This document shows positions 49,529 to 58,136 of a DNA stretch of 64,000 nucleotides, piece by piece. The stretch spans positions 124,001 to 188,000 of the forward strand of contig NZ_BCXI01000014.1 of the NCBI RefSeq assembly GCF_001895025.1, in the 5' to 3' direction. The translations under genes were made by a program, and so were the position numbers. The notes under the pieces are model-generated. The model searched no databases. It saw nothing but the letters and a program-made list of their open reading frames with translations, and was not told the origin of the DNA. Every line of letters starts with the position of its first letter. The stretch's first letter is position 1. Origin of the DNA: Rhodococcus zopfii NBRC 100606 = JCM 9919 (GTDB lineage Bacteria > Actinomycetota > Actinomycetes > Mycobacteriales > Mycobacteriaceae).

Positions 49529-49582
49529 AATACGGGCGTGCCCCGGGTGGATCCGATGATCCGCCCGGGGCACGCCCGTATT
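49529..49582 (+). terminator. Terminator after accA3
   Basis: A 25-bp stem with one mismatch and a CGAT loop starts 9 nt after the accA3 stop. The arms begin AATACGGGCGTGCCCCGGG and end in TT. This is the strongest hairpin in the window. Confidence 0.92.
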
Positions 49583-49724
49583 GCGCACTGCGGACCAAAA
49601 CCTCCTCGATCCCACCCGCACACCCGACGCGACCATCGCCAGGCTCCGACTCGGCGGATGAGCATCACTCCTGTGCAGAGCAGTCTTCGTAGGCCTGAGG
49701 CTGATGTTCCCGAGCGCTCGAGGC

Positions 49725-49730
49725 TAGGGT
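49725..49730 (+). promoter_or_regulatory. -10 element of the first DUF1707 gene (leaderless)
   Basis: TAGGGT lies exactly 6 nt before the ATG at 49737. Confidence 0.55.
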
Positions 49731-49736
49731 GGATAC

Positions 49737-50366
49737 ATGGCCGAGCCGCACGAAATCCGCATCGGCACCGCCGAACGCGAGCAGGCACAGCGCCTGCTCG
49801 GAGAGCACTTTGCCGCGGGCCGGCTGACCCTGGCCGAGTTCGAGGAACGGTCCGGACGCGTCGAGGCAGCGACGACACGCGGCGAGCTGGTGGCCCCGTT
49901 CTCCGACCTGCCCCTCATCGAGCCGGCACCGCGACGACAACGCGGACGGGGCATGATCCTCGGCCTGCTGCCTCTGCTCCTGCTCGCGGTGTTCTTCGTG
50001 GCAGACCGGTTCGACATCGGCCTGTGGTTGCCCGCGGCCGCAGCGGTTGCCGCAGCGGTGACGACGATGCTCGTCGTCCGGTCTCGCCCCGCCGCCGCAC
50101 CCGAGTCCGCGAGGCCCCTGCCCGCGTATCCGCTCGACGAGGGCGCGCCGGAAGTGCCCTCTCCGCGCGAACCTCGTTCCCGCACGGCACCTTCGGGCAC
50201 AGCGGTGCTCGACGCGCTCACCCTGCTGCCCATCGGGTTGGTGGCCGCGGTGTCGATGGTGGCGATCCGCTTCCCGATCGTCACGGTGATCTCCGCGGTC
50301 GTGCTGGTCGCGGTCGTCGTGAAGGCCTATCGAATCGTGACCGGAGGACCCGGCTACGGCGCGTGA
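49737..50366 (+). CDS. DUF1707 membrane protein 1
   Basis: A 209-residue protein beginning with a DUF1707 domain (residues about 6-57: IRIGTAEREQAQRLLGEHF, GRLTLAEFEERSG). Two hydrophobic blocks follow: about 74-115, and about 155-200 near the C-terminus. DUF1707 occurs at the N-terminus of many actinobacterial membrane and regulatory proteins and may mediate protein contacts; the function is unknown. TAGGGT six bases before the ATG indicates a leaderless transcript. A second DUF1707 protein is encoded 44 bp downstream. Confidence 0.85.
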   Translation: MAEPHEIRIGTAEREQAQRLLGEHFAAGRLTLAEFEERSGRVEAATTRGELVAPFSDLPLIEPAPRRQRGRGMILGLLPLLLLAVFFVADRFDIGLWLPAAAAVAAAVTTMLVVRSRPAAAPESARPLPAYPLDEGAPEVPSPREPRSRTAPSGTAVLDALTLLPIGLVAAVSMVAIRFPIVTVISAVVLVAVVVKAYRIVTGGPGYGA

Positions 50367-50397
50367 AGCCGGCCACCCCGTCCGGATTTCGGGCAAC

Positions 50398-50403
50398 TAG
50401 TCT
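50398..50403 (+). promoter_or_regulatory. -10 element of the second DUF1707 gene (leaderless)
   Basis: TAGTCT lies 7 nt before the ATG at 50411. Confidence 0.52.
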
Positions 50404-50410
50404 GAGGGGC

Positions 50411-50848
50411 ATGTCCGATACCCCCGAGGTTCGCATCGGCACCGCCGAACGCGAGCAGGCGCTCCAGCGGCTCGGTGAGCATTTCGCGGCCGGCCGACTC
50501 ACCCTCGCCGAATTCGAGGAGCGCAGCGGCAAGGCCTCGGCAGCGACGATCCGCAGCGACCTCGAGGTCCTGTTCACCGACCTGCCGGCCACCGCGGAGA
50601 ACGTCCCTGCCCCGGCAGCGGAGACCGCGCCGGCCAAGCGCGGACTGCCGGATCGGTGGCGCGACGTGGTGGTGGGCGTGACCCCGGCCGTCGCGCTCGT
50701 GCTGTTCTTCGTATTCGACAGCTGGCTCTGGTTCCTGCTGATCCCGGTCGTCAGCGTCATCTTGTATGCAGGCCTCGACCAGGACCATCGTTCGCGTGAC
50801 CGGAAGCGCGACAGGAAGAAGAACCACGAGAACAGGGGCGACTCCTGA
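50411..50848 (+). CDS. DUF1707 membrane protein 2
   Basis: A 145-residue paralog of the preceding protein, with nearly identical DUF1707 segment (VRIGTAEREQALQRLGEHF at residues 7-25). Two close membrane helices (about 92-128) and a highly charged Arg/Lys/Asp tail follow. It has its own leaderless promoter. The stop overlaps the ATG of the next gene by one base, so the two are translated together. Tandem duplication of the DUF1707 domain is likely. The function is unknown. Confidence 0.83.
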   Translation: MSDTPEVRIGTAEREQALQRLGEHFAAGRLTLAEFEERSGKASAATIRSDLEVLFTDLPATAENVPAPAAETAPAKRGLPDRWRDVVVGVTPAVALVLFFVFDSWLWFLLIPVVSVILYAGLDQDHRSRDRKRDRKKNHENRGDS

Positions 50849-51105
50849 TGGAACCGGTCGAGATCAACGCGGGCAACTGGTATCTGCTCGCCGAGGACGT
50901 CGACGCCTGGAATGCCGACACCCGGTACCGCTGGTCGGTGCGCGAGGCGACGACCGCCGAGGCGGTCGCGGACGTGACTCTGATGCCGGACGGGGCGGTG
51001 AGCGGCAGCGCCCGAGAGGGCGAAGACGCCGCGTTGGCCGCCGCGCGGCGCGCGGTGCGCGGATTCGCCGAGGCCGCACTCGGCCTGACTGCCCGGGACG
51101 CCTGA
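50848..51105 (+). CDS. Small hypothetical protein
   Basis: An 85-residue protein that begins EPVEINAGNWYLLAEDVDAW. It has no membrane segment and no recognised motif. Its TGATG overlap with the DUF1707 gene and the 3-bp gap to the VanZ-like gene place it in the middle of a small operon. The codon pattern is like its neighbours, so it is probably a real gene. Confidence 0.65.
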   Translation: MEPVEINAGNWYLLAEDVDAWNADTRYRWSVREATTAEAVADVTLMPDGAVSGSAREGEDAALAAARRAVRGFAEAALGLTARDA

Positions 51106-51108
51106 CCG

Positions 51109-51462
51109 GTGCCCACTCTCACGGGGCGGCGCACGCTGCCGCTCGTGCTGGCAACGGTCGTGGTGACCGTTATGCTGCTGTCCCCCGGCGGCACCGCGCC
51201 GGACGGGCCACCGCACACCGACAAGGTGACGCACGCACTGTTTTTCGCAAGCCTGGCCTACTGCTCACGGTACGCCCACATCCCGACCGCGTGGACGATC
51301 GGCTGGCTCGCCGCGTACGGCGTACTGACCGAGGTCCTGCAGGCGACGGTCGCGGTACGTCGTTCGGGATCGGTGTGGGACTGGTGCGCCGACCTGGTCG
51401 GTGTGCTGATCGGTCTCGTGGTGTTCGGTGCGGTCCGCCGTCGTTCCCGCACCGCCCGTTGA
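51109..51462 (+). CDS. VanZ-like membrane protein
   Basis: A 117-residue protein with about four short membrane helices. The pattern DKVTHALFFASLA, followed by TEVLQ and D-x3-D at about 91-95 (DWCADLVGV), is typical of the VanZ-like family, whose members occur in glycopeptide-resistance operons and widely elsewhere with unknown function. The GTG start is 3 bp after the preceding stop. It is the last gene of the DUF1707 cluster. Confidence 0.8.
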   Translation: MPTLTGRRTLPLVLATVVVTVMLLSPGGTAPDGPPHTDKVTHALFFASLAYCSRYAHIPTAWTIGWLAAYGVLTEVLQATVAVRRSGSVWDWCADLVGVLIGLVVFGAVRRRSRTAR

Positions 51463-51502
51463 GCATGCTCGACGCAGCACCTGTCCGCCGGCCCTGATGT
51501 GT

Positions 51503-52729
51503 TCACCCGGCCTTGCGTTGCCCGTGCCAGCGCAGCACGTCCAGGGCCACCGCGACATTCACGGTGCTCTCGGCCAGTGGCCTCGGCAGTAGTTGGTCGG
51601 CGCGGGCCAGTCGGCGCAGCAGCGTGTTGCGGTGGGTGTACAGGCGCGCTGCGGCGCGCGACGCGTTGCACTGCGCGTCGATGAATGTCCTTACTGTGTG
51701 GTGCATCTCGGGGCCAGCGAACTGAAGCTCCCCCAGTGTGTGCTTGACGTAGCCGGCGGCGCGGTCGGCGTCGGCAGTGACCAGTGCGACGAGTTCGATG
51801 TCCGCGTAGAACGCGAGTTGTTGTGGTGAGCGCAGCCGGACCATCATCTGCTGGGTGGTCAGGGCGTCGAAGTGGCTGCGGCGGAAACCCTCTACGCCGT
51901 CGGAGGTCGATCCGACGGCGATGCGGATGTCGCTGTCGGGGCGGATCGACCGCACCATCCGGTCGGTGTCGGCGGCGACGGGGCCGGCCACCCACACCCA
52001 GCGGGTCGCTGTGCTGGCCAGCACGCTGAGCGGACGGCCCACGCCGGCCGCCTGGCCGAAGGCCACGGTCGTCCGGTCGAGTCGAGTCGAGTCGGCGTCG
52101 GGGTCGACACTCCAGATCACCGCCGCGGTGTGGGGGCCGGTCAACGCGTACCCGAGCTTGCCTTCGGCACGCCGCCGAGTGATGGGAGCGCCGTCGAGCA
52201 ACAGCGCCACGGTTTCGCGGCGTTCGGCGTGCGTGCCGTGGGTGAGTTCGTGGCGCTCCGCCTCGATCTGCGCGGCGATGCCGGCCAGTGTGGCGTCGAT
52301 GAACGAGCTGATGGACCGGGAGCACACATCGAGCAGTTCGTGGAGTTCGGCGGGGTCGGAGGTCAGATCGAACGCGATGTCCATCAGGCGGCGCCAGGCC
52401 ACGCTTTCGCCTACCCGGTAGGCGTCGAGCGAGAACGCGTCGAGGCCCCGGCGGGCCAACTCGCGCGCGATGACCACAGGTTCGGATCCGGTGTTCGGGG
52501 GTACCGGCGCCCCGGGGTCTCTTACGTTGGCAGTGCCCCAGAAATACATGTTGGCTCGGTTGCTGAGGCTGACTGCAGCGGCGAGTTCGGGGTCCGACGC
52601 GATCGTCGGACTGGCTGCGAGCACGGCCTCGTCGAGTTCTTCGAACCATTCCGGGCGCGCGTTGACGGTGAGCTGTGCGCACTGCCGGATCAGCTCCCGC
52701 ACGGGGGCGGAAGGACGATTCCACGACAT
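51503..52729 (-). CDS. PucR-family transcriptional regulator
   Basis: A 408-residue PucR/CdaR-type regulator. The central GGDEF-like and sensory region is followed by the C-terminal PucR helix-turn-helix (FIDAQCNASRAAARLYTHRN at about 357-376, then TLLRRL). It is divergent from a Baeyer-Villiger monooxygenase operon and probably controls it. The ATG at 52729 is preferred because TACCGT lies 6 nt upstream and a palindrome occupies the promoter; in-frame upstream starts at 52762 and 52858 fall within or beyond that palindrome. The ligand is unknown. Confidence 0.87.
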   Translation of the reverse strand: MSWNRPSAPVRELIRQCAQLTVNARPEWFEELDEAVLAASPTIASDPELAAAVSLSNRANMYFWGTANVRDPGAPVPPNTGSEPVVIARELARRGLDAFSLDAYRVGESVAWRRLMDIAFDLTSDPAELHELLDVCSRSISSFIDATLAGIAAQIEAERHELTHGTHAERRETVALLLDGAPITRRRAEGKLGYALTGPHTAAVIWSVDPDADSTRLDRTTVAFGQAAGVGRPLSVLASTATRWVWVAGPVAADTDRMVRSIRPDSDIRIAVGSTSDGVEGFRRSHFDALTTQQMMVRLRSPQQLAFYADIELVALVTADADRAAGYVKHTLGELQFAGPEMHHTVRTFIDAQCNASRAAARLYTHRNTLLRRLARADQLLPRPLAESTVNVAVALDVLRWHGQRKAG

Positions 52730-52735
52730 CCGACC

Positions 52736-52767
52736 ACGGTAGGCCGGTGATGCAAAGTGCATCACCG
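52736..52767. promoter_or_regulatory. PucR promoter with divergent operator
   Basis: TACCGT (minus strand, 52736-52741) lies 6 nt before the PucR ATG. Directly upstream, 52745-52767 is a palindrome with perfect 10-bp arms CGGTGATGCA and TGCATCACCG separated by AAG. It sits in the -35/-10 interval of the PucR promoter and faces the monooxygenase operon, so one bound dimer could control both directions. Confidence 0.7.
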
Positions 52768-52862
52768 TTTCAGTTCGATCGGGATGTTTTGACCTTGGAG
52801 CCGGGCACCGGAGACGAGACGATCGACACATCGCTCGACCACCACCGCTAGGAGTCACACTC

Positions 52863-54359
52863 GTGGGTCATCCCGAACACCTCGACGTACTGATCGTCGG
52901 CGCCGGAATCTCCGGCATCGGCGCCGCCCACTACCTGCAGCAGCATCATCCGGACCGCCGCTACGCGATTCTGGAGGCGCGCGCCGCCACCGGCGGCACC
53001 TGGGACCTGTTCCGCTACCCCGGCATCCGCTCGGACTCCGACCTGCACACCTTCGGTTATGAGTTCAAGCCGTGGCGCGACGAGCACGCGATCGCCACCG
53101 CTGACAAGATCCTGGCCTACCTGCGCGAGACGGCCTCCGAGAACGGCATCGACGAGAAGGTCCGGTTCCACCACAAGGTTCTGAGGGCGGCGTGGAGCAG
53201 CTCCGACGGGCGCTGGATCGTCGACATCGAGCGGACCGACACCGGCGAAGTGGTGCAGATCAGTGCCAACTGGCTGTTCTGCGCCGGAGGCTACTACCGC
53301 TACGACGAGGGCTTCACCCCGAACTTCGAGGGCCGCGAGCGCTTCGAAGGCCAGATCGTGCATCCTCAGCACTGGCCGGAGGGCCTCGACTACACCGGCA
53401 GGAAGGTGGTCGTCATCGGCAGTGGCGCTACCGCCGTGACACTGGTGCCTGCGATGGCCGAGACGGCCGGGCACGTCACCATGCTGCAGCGCTCACCGAC
53501 CTACATCATGTCGGTGCCGTCCAAGGACAGGTTCGCCAACGCCGTCAAGCGCCTGCTCGGCGACGAGCGGGGTTACGCGTTGGCGCGGCGTAAGAACATC
53601 GTCAAACAGCGATGTGTGTACCAGTTCTGTCAGAACTACCCCGCCGTGGCCCGGCGATTGATCCGGCGGCTGAACGCCAAGCAATTGCCGGCGGGCTACC
53701 CGGTCGACGAGCACTTCAGCCCGAGCTACAACCCGTGGGATCAGCGGCTGTGCGCGGTACCCGATTCGGATCTGTTCGCGGCGATCAGCAACGGCAGTGC
53801 CTCGGTGGTCACCGACCGGATCGCGACGTTCACCGAGACCGGTATCCGGCTGGAGTCCGGGCGGGAACTCGACGCCGACATCATCGTCACCGCGACCGGG
53901 TTGAACATGCAGGCCTTCGGCGGGATGTCGCTGACGGTCGACGGCTGGCCGGTCCATCTCCCCGACACCGTGGCCTACAAGGGCATGATGCTGTCCGGCG
54001 TCCCGAACTTCGCGTACGCCGTCGGTTACACCAACTCGTCGTGGACGCTGAAGATCGGTCTGCTGTGCGAGCATTTTTGTCGGCTGCTGGCGCACATGGA
54101 CGCCCACGGTTACGACACCGCCCGTCCTGAGCGCGACGACCCGGACATGGAGACGCGCCCGTTCATGGACTTCTCTGCCGGCTACGTTCAGCGTGCCGTC
54201 GCCCAGCTACCGCGTCAGGGCGCCGGGCATCCGTGGATGACGTCGATGAGCTACCACACCGACGTGAAATTGCTGCGCGATGATTCCGTGATCAACCCCC
54301 ACCTGACGTTGACGAGCTCGGCCGGGGTCCACGCGAGCACCGGGGCGGTGCAGGAATGA
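52863..54359 (+). CDS. Flavin-containing Baeyer-Villiger monooxygenase
   Basis: A 498-residue NADPH- and FAD-dependent monooxygenase. The N-terminal FAD loop is GAGISG at 13-18, the NADPH loop GSGATA at 186-191, and the type I Baeyer-Villiger fingerprint FEGQIVHPQHWP at 161-172 is complete. It resembles the EtaA/MymA group that oxidises ketones or long-chain substrates. AGGAG is 8 nt before the GTG start. It heads a three-gene operon with a hydrolase and a WS/DGAT enzyme, which suggests ketone-to-ester oxidation, ester cleavage and storage-ester formation. The substrate is unknown. Confidence 0.92.
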   Translation: MGHPEHLDVLIVGAGISGIGAAHYLQQHHPDRRYAILEARAATGGTWDLFRYPGIRSDSDLHTFGYEFKPWRDEHAIATADKILAYLRETASENGIDEKVRFHHKVLRAAWSSSDGRWIVDIERTDTGEVVQISANWLFCAGGYYRYDEGFTPNFEGRERFEGQIVHPQHWPEGLDYTGRKVVVIGSGATAVTLVPAMAETAGHVTMLQRSPTYIMSVPSKDRFANAVKRLLGDERGYALARRKNIVKQRCVYQFCQNYPAVARRLIRRLNAKQLPAGYPVDEHFSPSYNPWDQRLCAVPDSDLFAAISNGSASVVTDRIATFTETGIRLESGRELDADIIVTATGLNMQAFGGMSLTVDGWPVHLPDTVAYKGMMLSGVPNFAYAVGYTNSSWTLKIGLLCEHFCRLLAHMDAHGYDTARPERDDPDMETRPFMDFSAGYVQRAVAQLPRQGAGHPWMTSMSYHTDVKLLRDDSVINPHLTLTSSAGVHASTGAVQE

Positions 54360-55264
54360 CTGACCGATTCTGCCTGCTGCGCAACGGAACCCGCGTCTGC
54401 TATCGCACCTCCGGCGACCCGACCGGGCAGCCACTGGTGCTGGTGGCCGGGCTCACCCTGGACTTGACGTCGTGGCCCACGCCGATGGTCGACGGCCTGG
54501 TCGATCGCGGCTTCTACGTGATCCTGCCGGACAACCGGGACGTCGGGCGTTCGACGTGGGCGACCACCACACCACCGGGAATACTGCGCCAAATGCTGGG
54601 CCGGCCCCGCCGGGACGGCTACGACCTGGCCGATATGGGCGCCGACATCGTCGGTCTCCTGGACCACCTCGGCGTGCAGCGCGCGCACCTGGTCGGCATG
54701 TCGATGGGCGGGATGATCGCCCAGACCGTCGCCGCACGCTTTCCGAGCCGGGCCGCGTCGCTGGCGTCGATCTTCTCCACCACGGGGTCGACGAGGGTTG
54801 GGCAGCCGGCACTGTCGACGCGGCGACTGCTTGCCAAACCGGCGGCGCGGACTCGAGAGGATTTCATCACCCGGCACGTCGATCTGATGCGACACATCGC
54901 CGGTCGGGGGTTTCCCTTCGACGAGGCAGCGGCCGTCGACTACGCCGCCGGCGCGTGGGAACGCGGACCGGGTCCGATCGCCGGGTCCGGCGTGGCGCGA
55001 CAGATCAACGCGATCCTCAAGTCCGGCGACCGGACCTCCGAACTGCGTCACGTCATGGCACCGACCGTGGTGATCCACGGCGACCGCGACCTGATCGTGC
55101 ACCCCAGCGGCGGAGTGGCCACCGCGGCCGCCATCTCCGAGGCCCACCACGTGACCGTTGCCGGAATGGGCCACGACATCGCCGACGGCGTGATCGGCCG
55201 GATCGTGGCGCTCATCTCGATGAATTCCCGACGCCGCACCGCACCGGAGGTGGGCCGACCATGA
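54356..55264 (+). CDS. Alpha/beta hydrolase
   Basis: A 302-residue alpha/beta-hydrolase. The nucleophile elbow is GMSMGG with Ser116, the acid residue is in HGDRDLIV and the histidine in GMGHDI. Start and stop overlap the flanking genes by 4 bp each (ATGA), so the operon is tightly coupled. The expected role is hydrolysis of the ester product of the monooxygenase; this is inferred from context. Confidence 0.9.
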   Translation: MTDRFCLLRNGTRVCYRTSGDPTGQPLVLVAGLTLDLTSWPTPMVDGLVDRGFYVILPDNRDVGRSTWATTTPPGILRQMLGRPRRDGYDLADMGADIVGLLDHLGVQRAHLVGMSMGGMIAQTVAARFPSRAASLASIFSTTGSTRVGQPALSTRRLLAKPAARTREDFITRHVDLMRHIAGRGFPFDEAAAVDYAAGAWERGPGPIAGSGVARQINAILKSGDRTSELRHVMAPTVVIHGDRDLIVHPSGGVATAAAISEAHHVTVAGMGHDIADGVIGRIVALISMNSRRRTAPEVGRP

Positions 55265-56616
55265 CTGTGATCCCGCCCATGGACGCCATGTTCCTGGCCA
55301 CCGAAACGCGCGAGCACCCCATGCATGTCGGCGGCCTGCACATCTTCCGGCTGCCCGACGACGCCCCGGCCGATCACGTCCAGCAGCTGTATCGACAACT
55401 GCTCGAGTGCACCGAGTTGGCACCGATGTACCGGCGCAAGCCGGCCTGGCCCGGTCCGGTGGGTGCGCTGCGGTGGGTCGACGACGACGCGATCGACCTC
55501 GAATACCACGTCCGGCACTCGGCGCTACCGCGGCCGGGCCGGGTTCGGGAACTGCTGGCGTTGGTGTCCCGGCTGCACGGCAGTCTGCTGGACCGGCACC
55601 GGCCACTGTGGGAGTTCCACCTCATCGAGGGGCTACAGGACAACCGGTTCGCGGTGTACGCCAAGGTCCACCACGCGCTCACCGACGGGGTCAACGCGGT
55701 CCGCAACACGATGCGGATGCTGTCCGCGGAGCCGACGGGCGAGTTGCGCGCACTGTGGTCCCCGAGCCCGCGGCCCGCCCTTCCGCTGGATCCACCGGCC
55801 GTTGCGCCGGCCGCGCCGTGGCTGCGGGCCGGGGCGCTGGCGAAGAACGTCGCAGGCCTGGTGCCCACTCTCGCGGGGGTTGCGGTCAAGGGGCTGCGTC
55901 ATCCCGACGGCGCGCTGCCGTTCGACGCGCCCAGAACCGTGTTGAACCGGCCGCTGACCGGTGCCCGCCGGTTCGCGGCGCAGTCCTGGTCGATCGACCG
56001 GATCAAGGGGGTCGCCGAAAGGTTCGACGCCACCCTGAACGACGTGGTGCTGGCGATGTGCTCGGGCGCGCTGCGCGAGTATCTGAGCAACGGCAGTCGA
56101 TTGCCGGCCAAGTCGTTGGTGGCCGCGGTGCCGGTGGCGCTACCCCGCACAGACGGTGACGGCAACGCCGTCACGATGGTGTTGTGCCGGCTGGCCACCG
56201 ATGTCGCCGATCCGGTCGAACGACTGCGCCGGATCCAGGCTTCGATGCGCGTGGCCAAGGACACCATGTACGGCCGCAGTCCGCTGCAGCTGTCGGCGAT
56301 CGGCGCCCTGACCTCGATCGGGCCGAGCGGACTGTCCGCGGTTCCCGGCCTCGGCGCTGCCGTACCGCCGCCTTACAACGTGGTGATCTCGAATGTGCCG
56401 GGCCCGCGGGAACGGCTGTACTGGCGCGACGCCGGATTGCAGGGCTGGTATCCGGTCTCAATGCCGATCGAGGGGCAATCCCTGAACATCACGGTGCTCA
56501 GTTACGGCGACAGCCTGGAGTTCGGACTCATCGGCTGTCGGCGCAACGTCGCGCACCTGCAGCGACTGCTCGGCAACCTCGAGGAGAACCTCGCGGCGTT
56601 GGAGGCGGCGGGGTGA
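55261..56616 (+). CDS. WS/DGAT-family acyltransferase with intact catalytic motif
   Basis: A 451-residue wax ester synthase/diacylglycerol acyltransferase. The catalytic motif HHALTDG at 137-143 is intact, as are PLWEFH at about 115-120 and the NVPGPRE region near the C-terminus. It probably acylates an alcohol or diacylglycerol for storage lipid. The ATG overlaps the hydrolase stop. Together with the paralog at 4562-5980 (HSALVDG) it provides an internal comparison. The acyl and acceptor specificity is unknown. Confidence 0.92.
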   Translation: MTVIPPMDAMFLATETREHPMHVGGLHIFRLPDDAPADHVQQLYRQLLECTELAPMYRRKPAWPGPVGALRWVDDDAIDLEYHVRHSALPRPGRVRELLALVSRLHGSLLDRHRPLWEFHLIEGLQDNRFAVYAKVHHALTDGVNAVRNTMRMLSAEPTGELRALWSPSPRPALPLDPPAVAPAAPWLRAGALAKNVAGLVPTLAGVAVKGLRHPDGALPFDAPRTVLNRPLTGARRFAAQSWSIDRIKGVAERFDATLNDVVLAMCSGALREYLSNGSRLPAKSLVAAVPVALPRTDGDGNAVTMVLCRLATDVADPVERLRRIQASMRVAKDTMYGRSPLQLSAIGALTSIGPSGLSAVPGLGAAVPPPYNVVISNVPGPRERLYWRDAGLQGWYPVSMPIEGQSLNITVLSYGDSLEFGLIGCRRNVAHLQRLLGNLEENLAALEAAG

Positions 56617-56767
56617 CGGCCAGCATCGTCGATCCCCACTCGGGTGAGGCACTCGGCAACAGACAGGTGCGGCGCCCTACATCGCGTTGGGCTGGCGTCC
56701 GAGGTACCGCGCGAGGGCAGTGTTCGCCCGAGGGTGGCGGGGGCGATCAAGCCTCGGCGCTGATTCG

Positions 56768-57622
56768 TCATCCAACCGGCGATGACGGCTGCGCGGTCCG
56801 ACTCTCGGTGTCGATCAGCCGCGACCGCAATGCCTGGAGCGTGTCGTCGTCGAGGCGCAGTCCTTCCGCGAAGTATTGCTCGATGGTGCCGTACCGGTTC
56901 GTGACCTCGTCGAGCGACGCCTCGAGGTAGTTGCGCTGCACGCCGAGCAGCGGGATCAGTACAGCGGGATCGCCCCCGACTTCGCGGAACCTCGCGAACA
57001 GCGGTTCGAACGTCGGTAGCAGCAGATCGTTGGTGCGCAGATAGTCGGCGAACACGTCGTCCTCGTCGGCACCGGCGAACAGCAGCAGCGACGCGGCGGC
57101 CCATCCGGTCCGGTCCTTGCCCGCGCTGCAGTGCACGAGCGCCGGAACCTCGCCATGCGCGATCCCGGTGGCCATACGCCGGTAGGAGACGGCCGCACTG
57201 GACATCGAGACGAAGTCGCGGTAGCTCCCCAGCAGGTATTGCTCGGCGCGACCGTCCGACAACTCCTTCGCGACGACCTCCGGATTCGCGACGAGTTCCG
57301 GCAGTGCCGCCGCGACGGACGCGTCCTCGCGGTCGGCGAGGACGTCGAGCCCGACATGGACGGCACCGTCCGGCAGGCGGTCAGGGCGCCGTTCCATCTC
57401 GGCGGCGGTCCGCAGATCGAAGACAGTGGTGATCTGCAGGGCGTCGAGCGTCTCACGGTCGGTGTCGGTCAGGCGGCTCAGATCGGTGGAGCGGAACACC
57501 ACTCCGGTGCGCACTTCTCCGCCGAATCGGCTCGCGCAGCCGCCGATGTCCCGCAGGTTGGCCAGCGACGGTATCGCGAACGTCGATTCCTCTCCTGCGT
57601 CTTCTCCCACTGTTTCTGTCAT
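56768..57622 (-). CDS. PtpB-like tyrosine/phosphoinositide phosphatase
   Basis: A 284-residue phosphatase with the P-loop HCSAGKDRTG and Cys165. The NLRDIGG start at residues 22-28 and FRSTDLS are typical of the MptpB (Rv0153c) group, which acts on phosphotyrosine and phosphoinositides; the M. tuberculosis enzyme is secreted. No signal peptide is seen here. TAGTTT 7 nt before the ATG suggests a leaderless transcript. It may oppose kinases such as the Ser/Thr kinase fusion nearby, but no link is shown. Confidence 0.9.
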   Translation of the reverse strand: MTETVGEDAGEESTFAIPSLANLRDIGGCASRFGGEVRTGVVFRSTDLSRLTDTDRETLDALQITTVFDLRTAAEMERRPDRLPDGAVHVGLDVLADREDASVAAALPELVANPEVVAKELSDGRAEQYLLGSYRDFVSMSSAAVSYRRMATGIAHGEVPALVHCSAGKDRTGWAAASLLLFAGADEDDVFADYLRTNDLLLPTFEPLFARFREVGGDPAVLIPLLGVQRNYLEASLDEVTNRYGTIEQYFAEGLRLDDDTLQALRSRLIDTESRTAQPSSPVG

Positions 57623-57629
57623 GCAGGAC

Positions 57630-57635
57630 AAACTA
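57630..57635 (-). promoter_or_regulatory. -10 element of the PtpB-like gene (leaderless)
   Basis: TAGTTT on the minus strand lies 7 nt before the ATG at 57622. Confidence 0.5.
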
Positions 57636-57684
57636 CGCGGCCGGACATCGGACGGACACCCAGCCACGGCCTGTCGCGACACCG

Positions 57685-58059
57685 CTACCCGGTAAGCGGA
57701 CGGCAATCGGCGGTGCACCCGGGATTCTGCGGCGGGGTGTCCGGCGTTGCGGGGCGATGCAGCACCGCCGACGTCGGCCGGACCCGCAGCGCGCCGTCGT
57801 CGAGGACGGCCTCACCGTCGACGATCAGCGAATAGCCACCTGGTTCTGCGGGTGGGTGCACCAGGGACACGGCCGGGTGCACGCCGATGTTCGTGGTGGT
57901 GCGCCGGCCGGGTTCGCCGACGGTCAGATCGGTGCCGTTCCACACGGCCGTCACCGCGACCGCGTGCGGTCGGAAGTCGGCGCCGGTGGTCAGCAGATAC
58001 GCGTATCCGAAGTCCGAGAGGGCCGCATCGAGCGCGGCGAGATCGACTTTGATGCTCAC
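57685..58059 (-). CDS. Pyridoxamine 5-phosphate oxidase-like (PPOX) protein
   Basis: A 124-residue split-barrel protein of the PPOX/flavin reductase-like group, with RPHAVAVTAVWNGTDLTVGE as a typical strand-pair and RTTTNIGVHPAVSLVHPP following. Such proteins bind FMN, F420 or haem; the ligand here is unknown. The GTG start has no clear ribosome site. It lies between the PtpB-like and S74-like genes in the same orientation. The usual family length is about 130-150, so it is nearly complete. Confidence 0.75.
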   Translation of the reverse strand: MSIKVDLAALDAALSDFGYAYLLTTGADFRPHAVAVTAVWNGTDLTVGEPGRRTTTNIGVHPAVSLVHPPAEPGGYSLIVDGEAVLDDGALRVRPTSAVLHRPATPDTPPQNPGCTADCRPLTG

Positions 58060-58136
58060 GACACCGAGGGTGCGCGGGATCGAGCATCCGGTCAAGCGCG
58101 GCCGCCCCCATACGGCCGCGCCTGTCCGGAACCGGT

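Noticed and set aside
47717-49636. 639-codon minus-strand open frame
   Set aside because: It is antisense to accA3.
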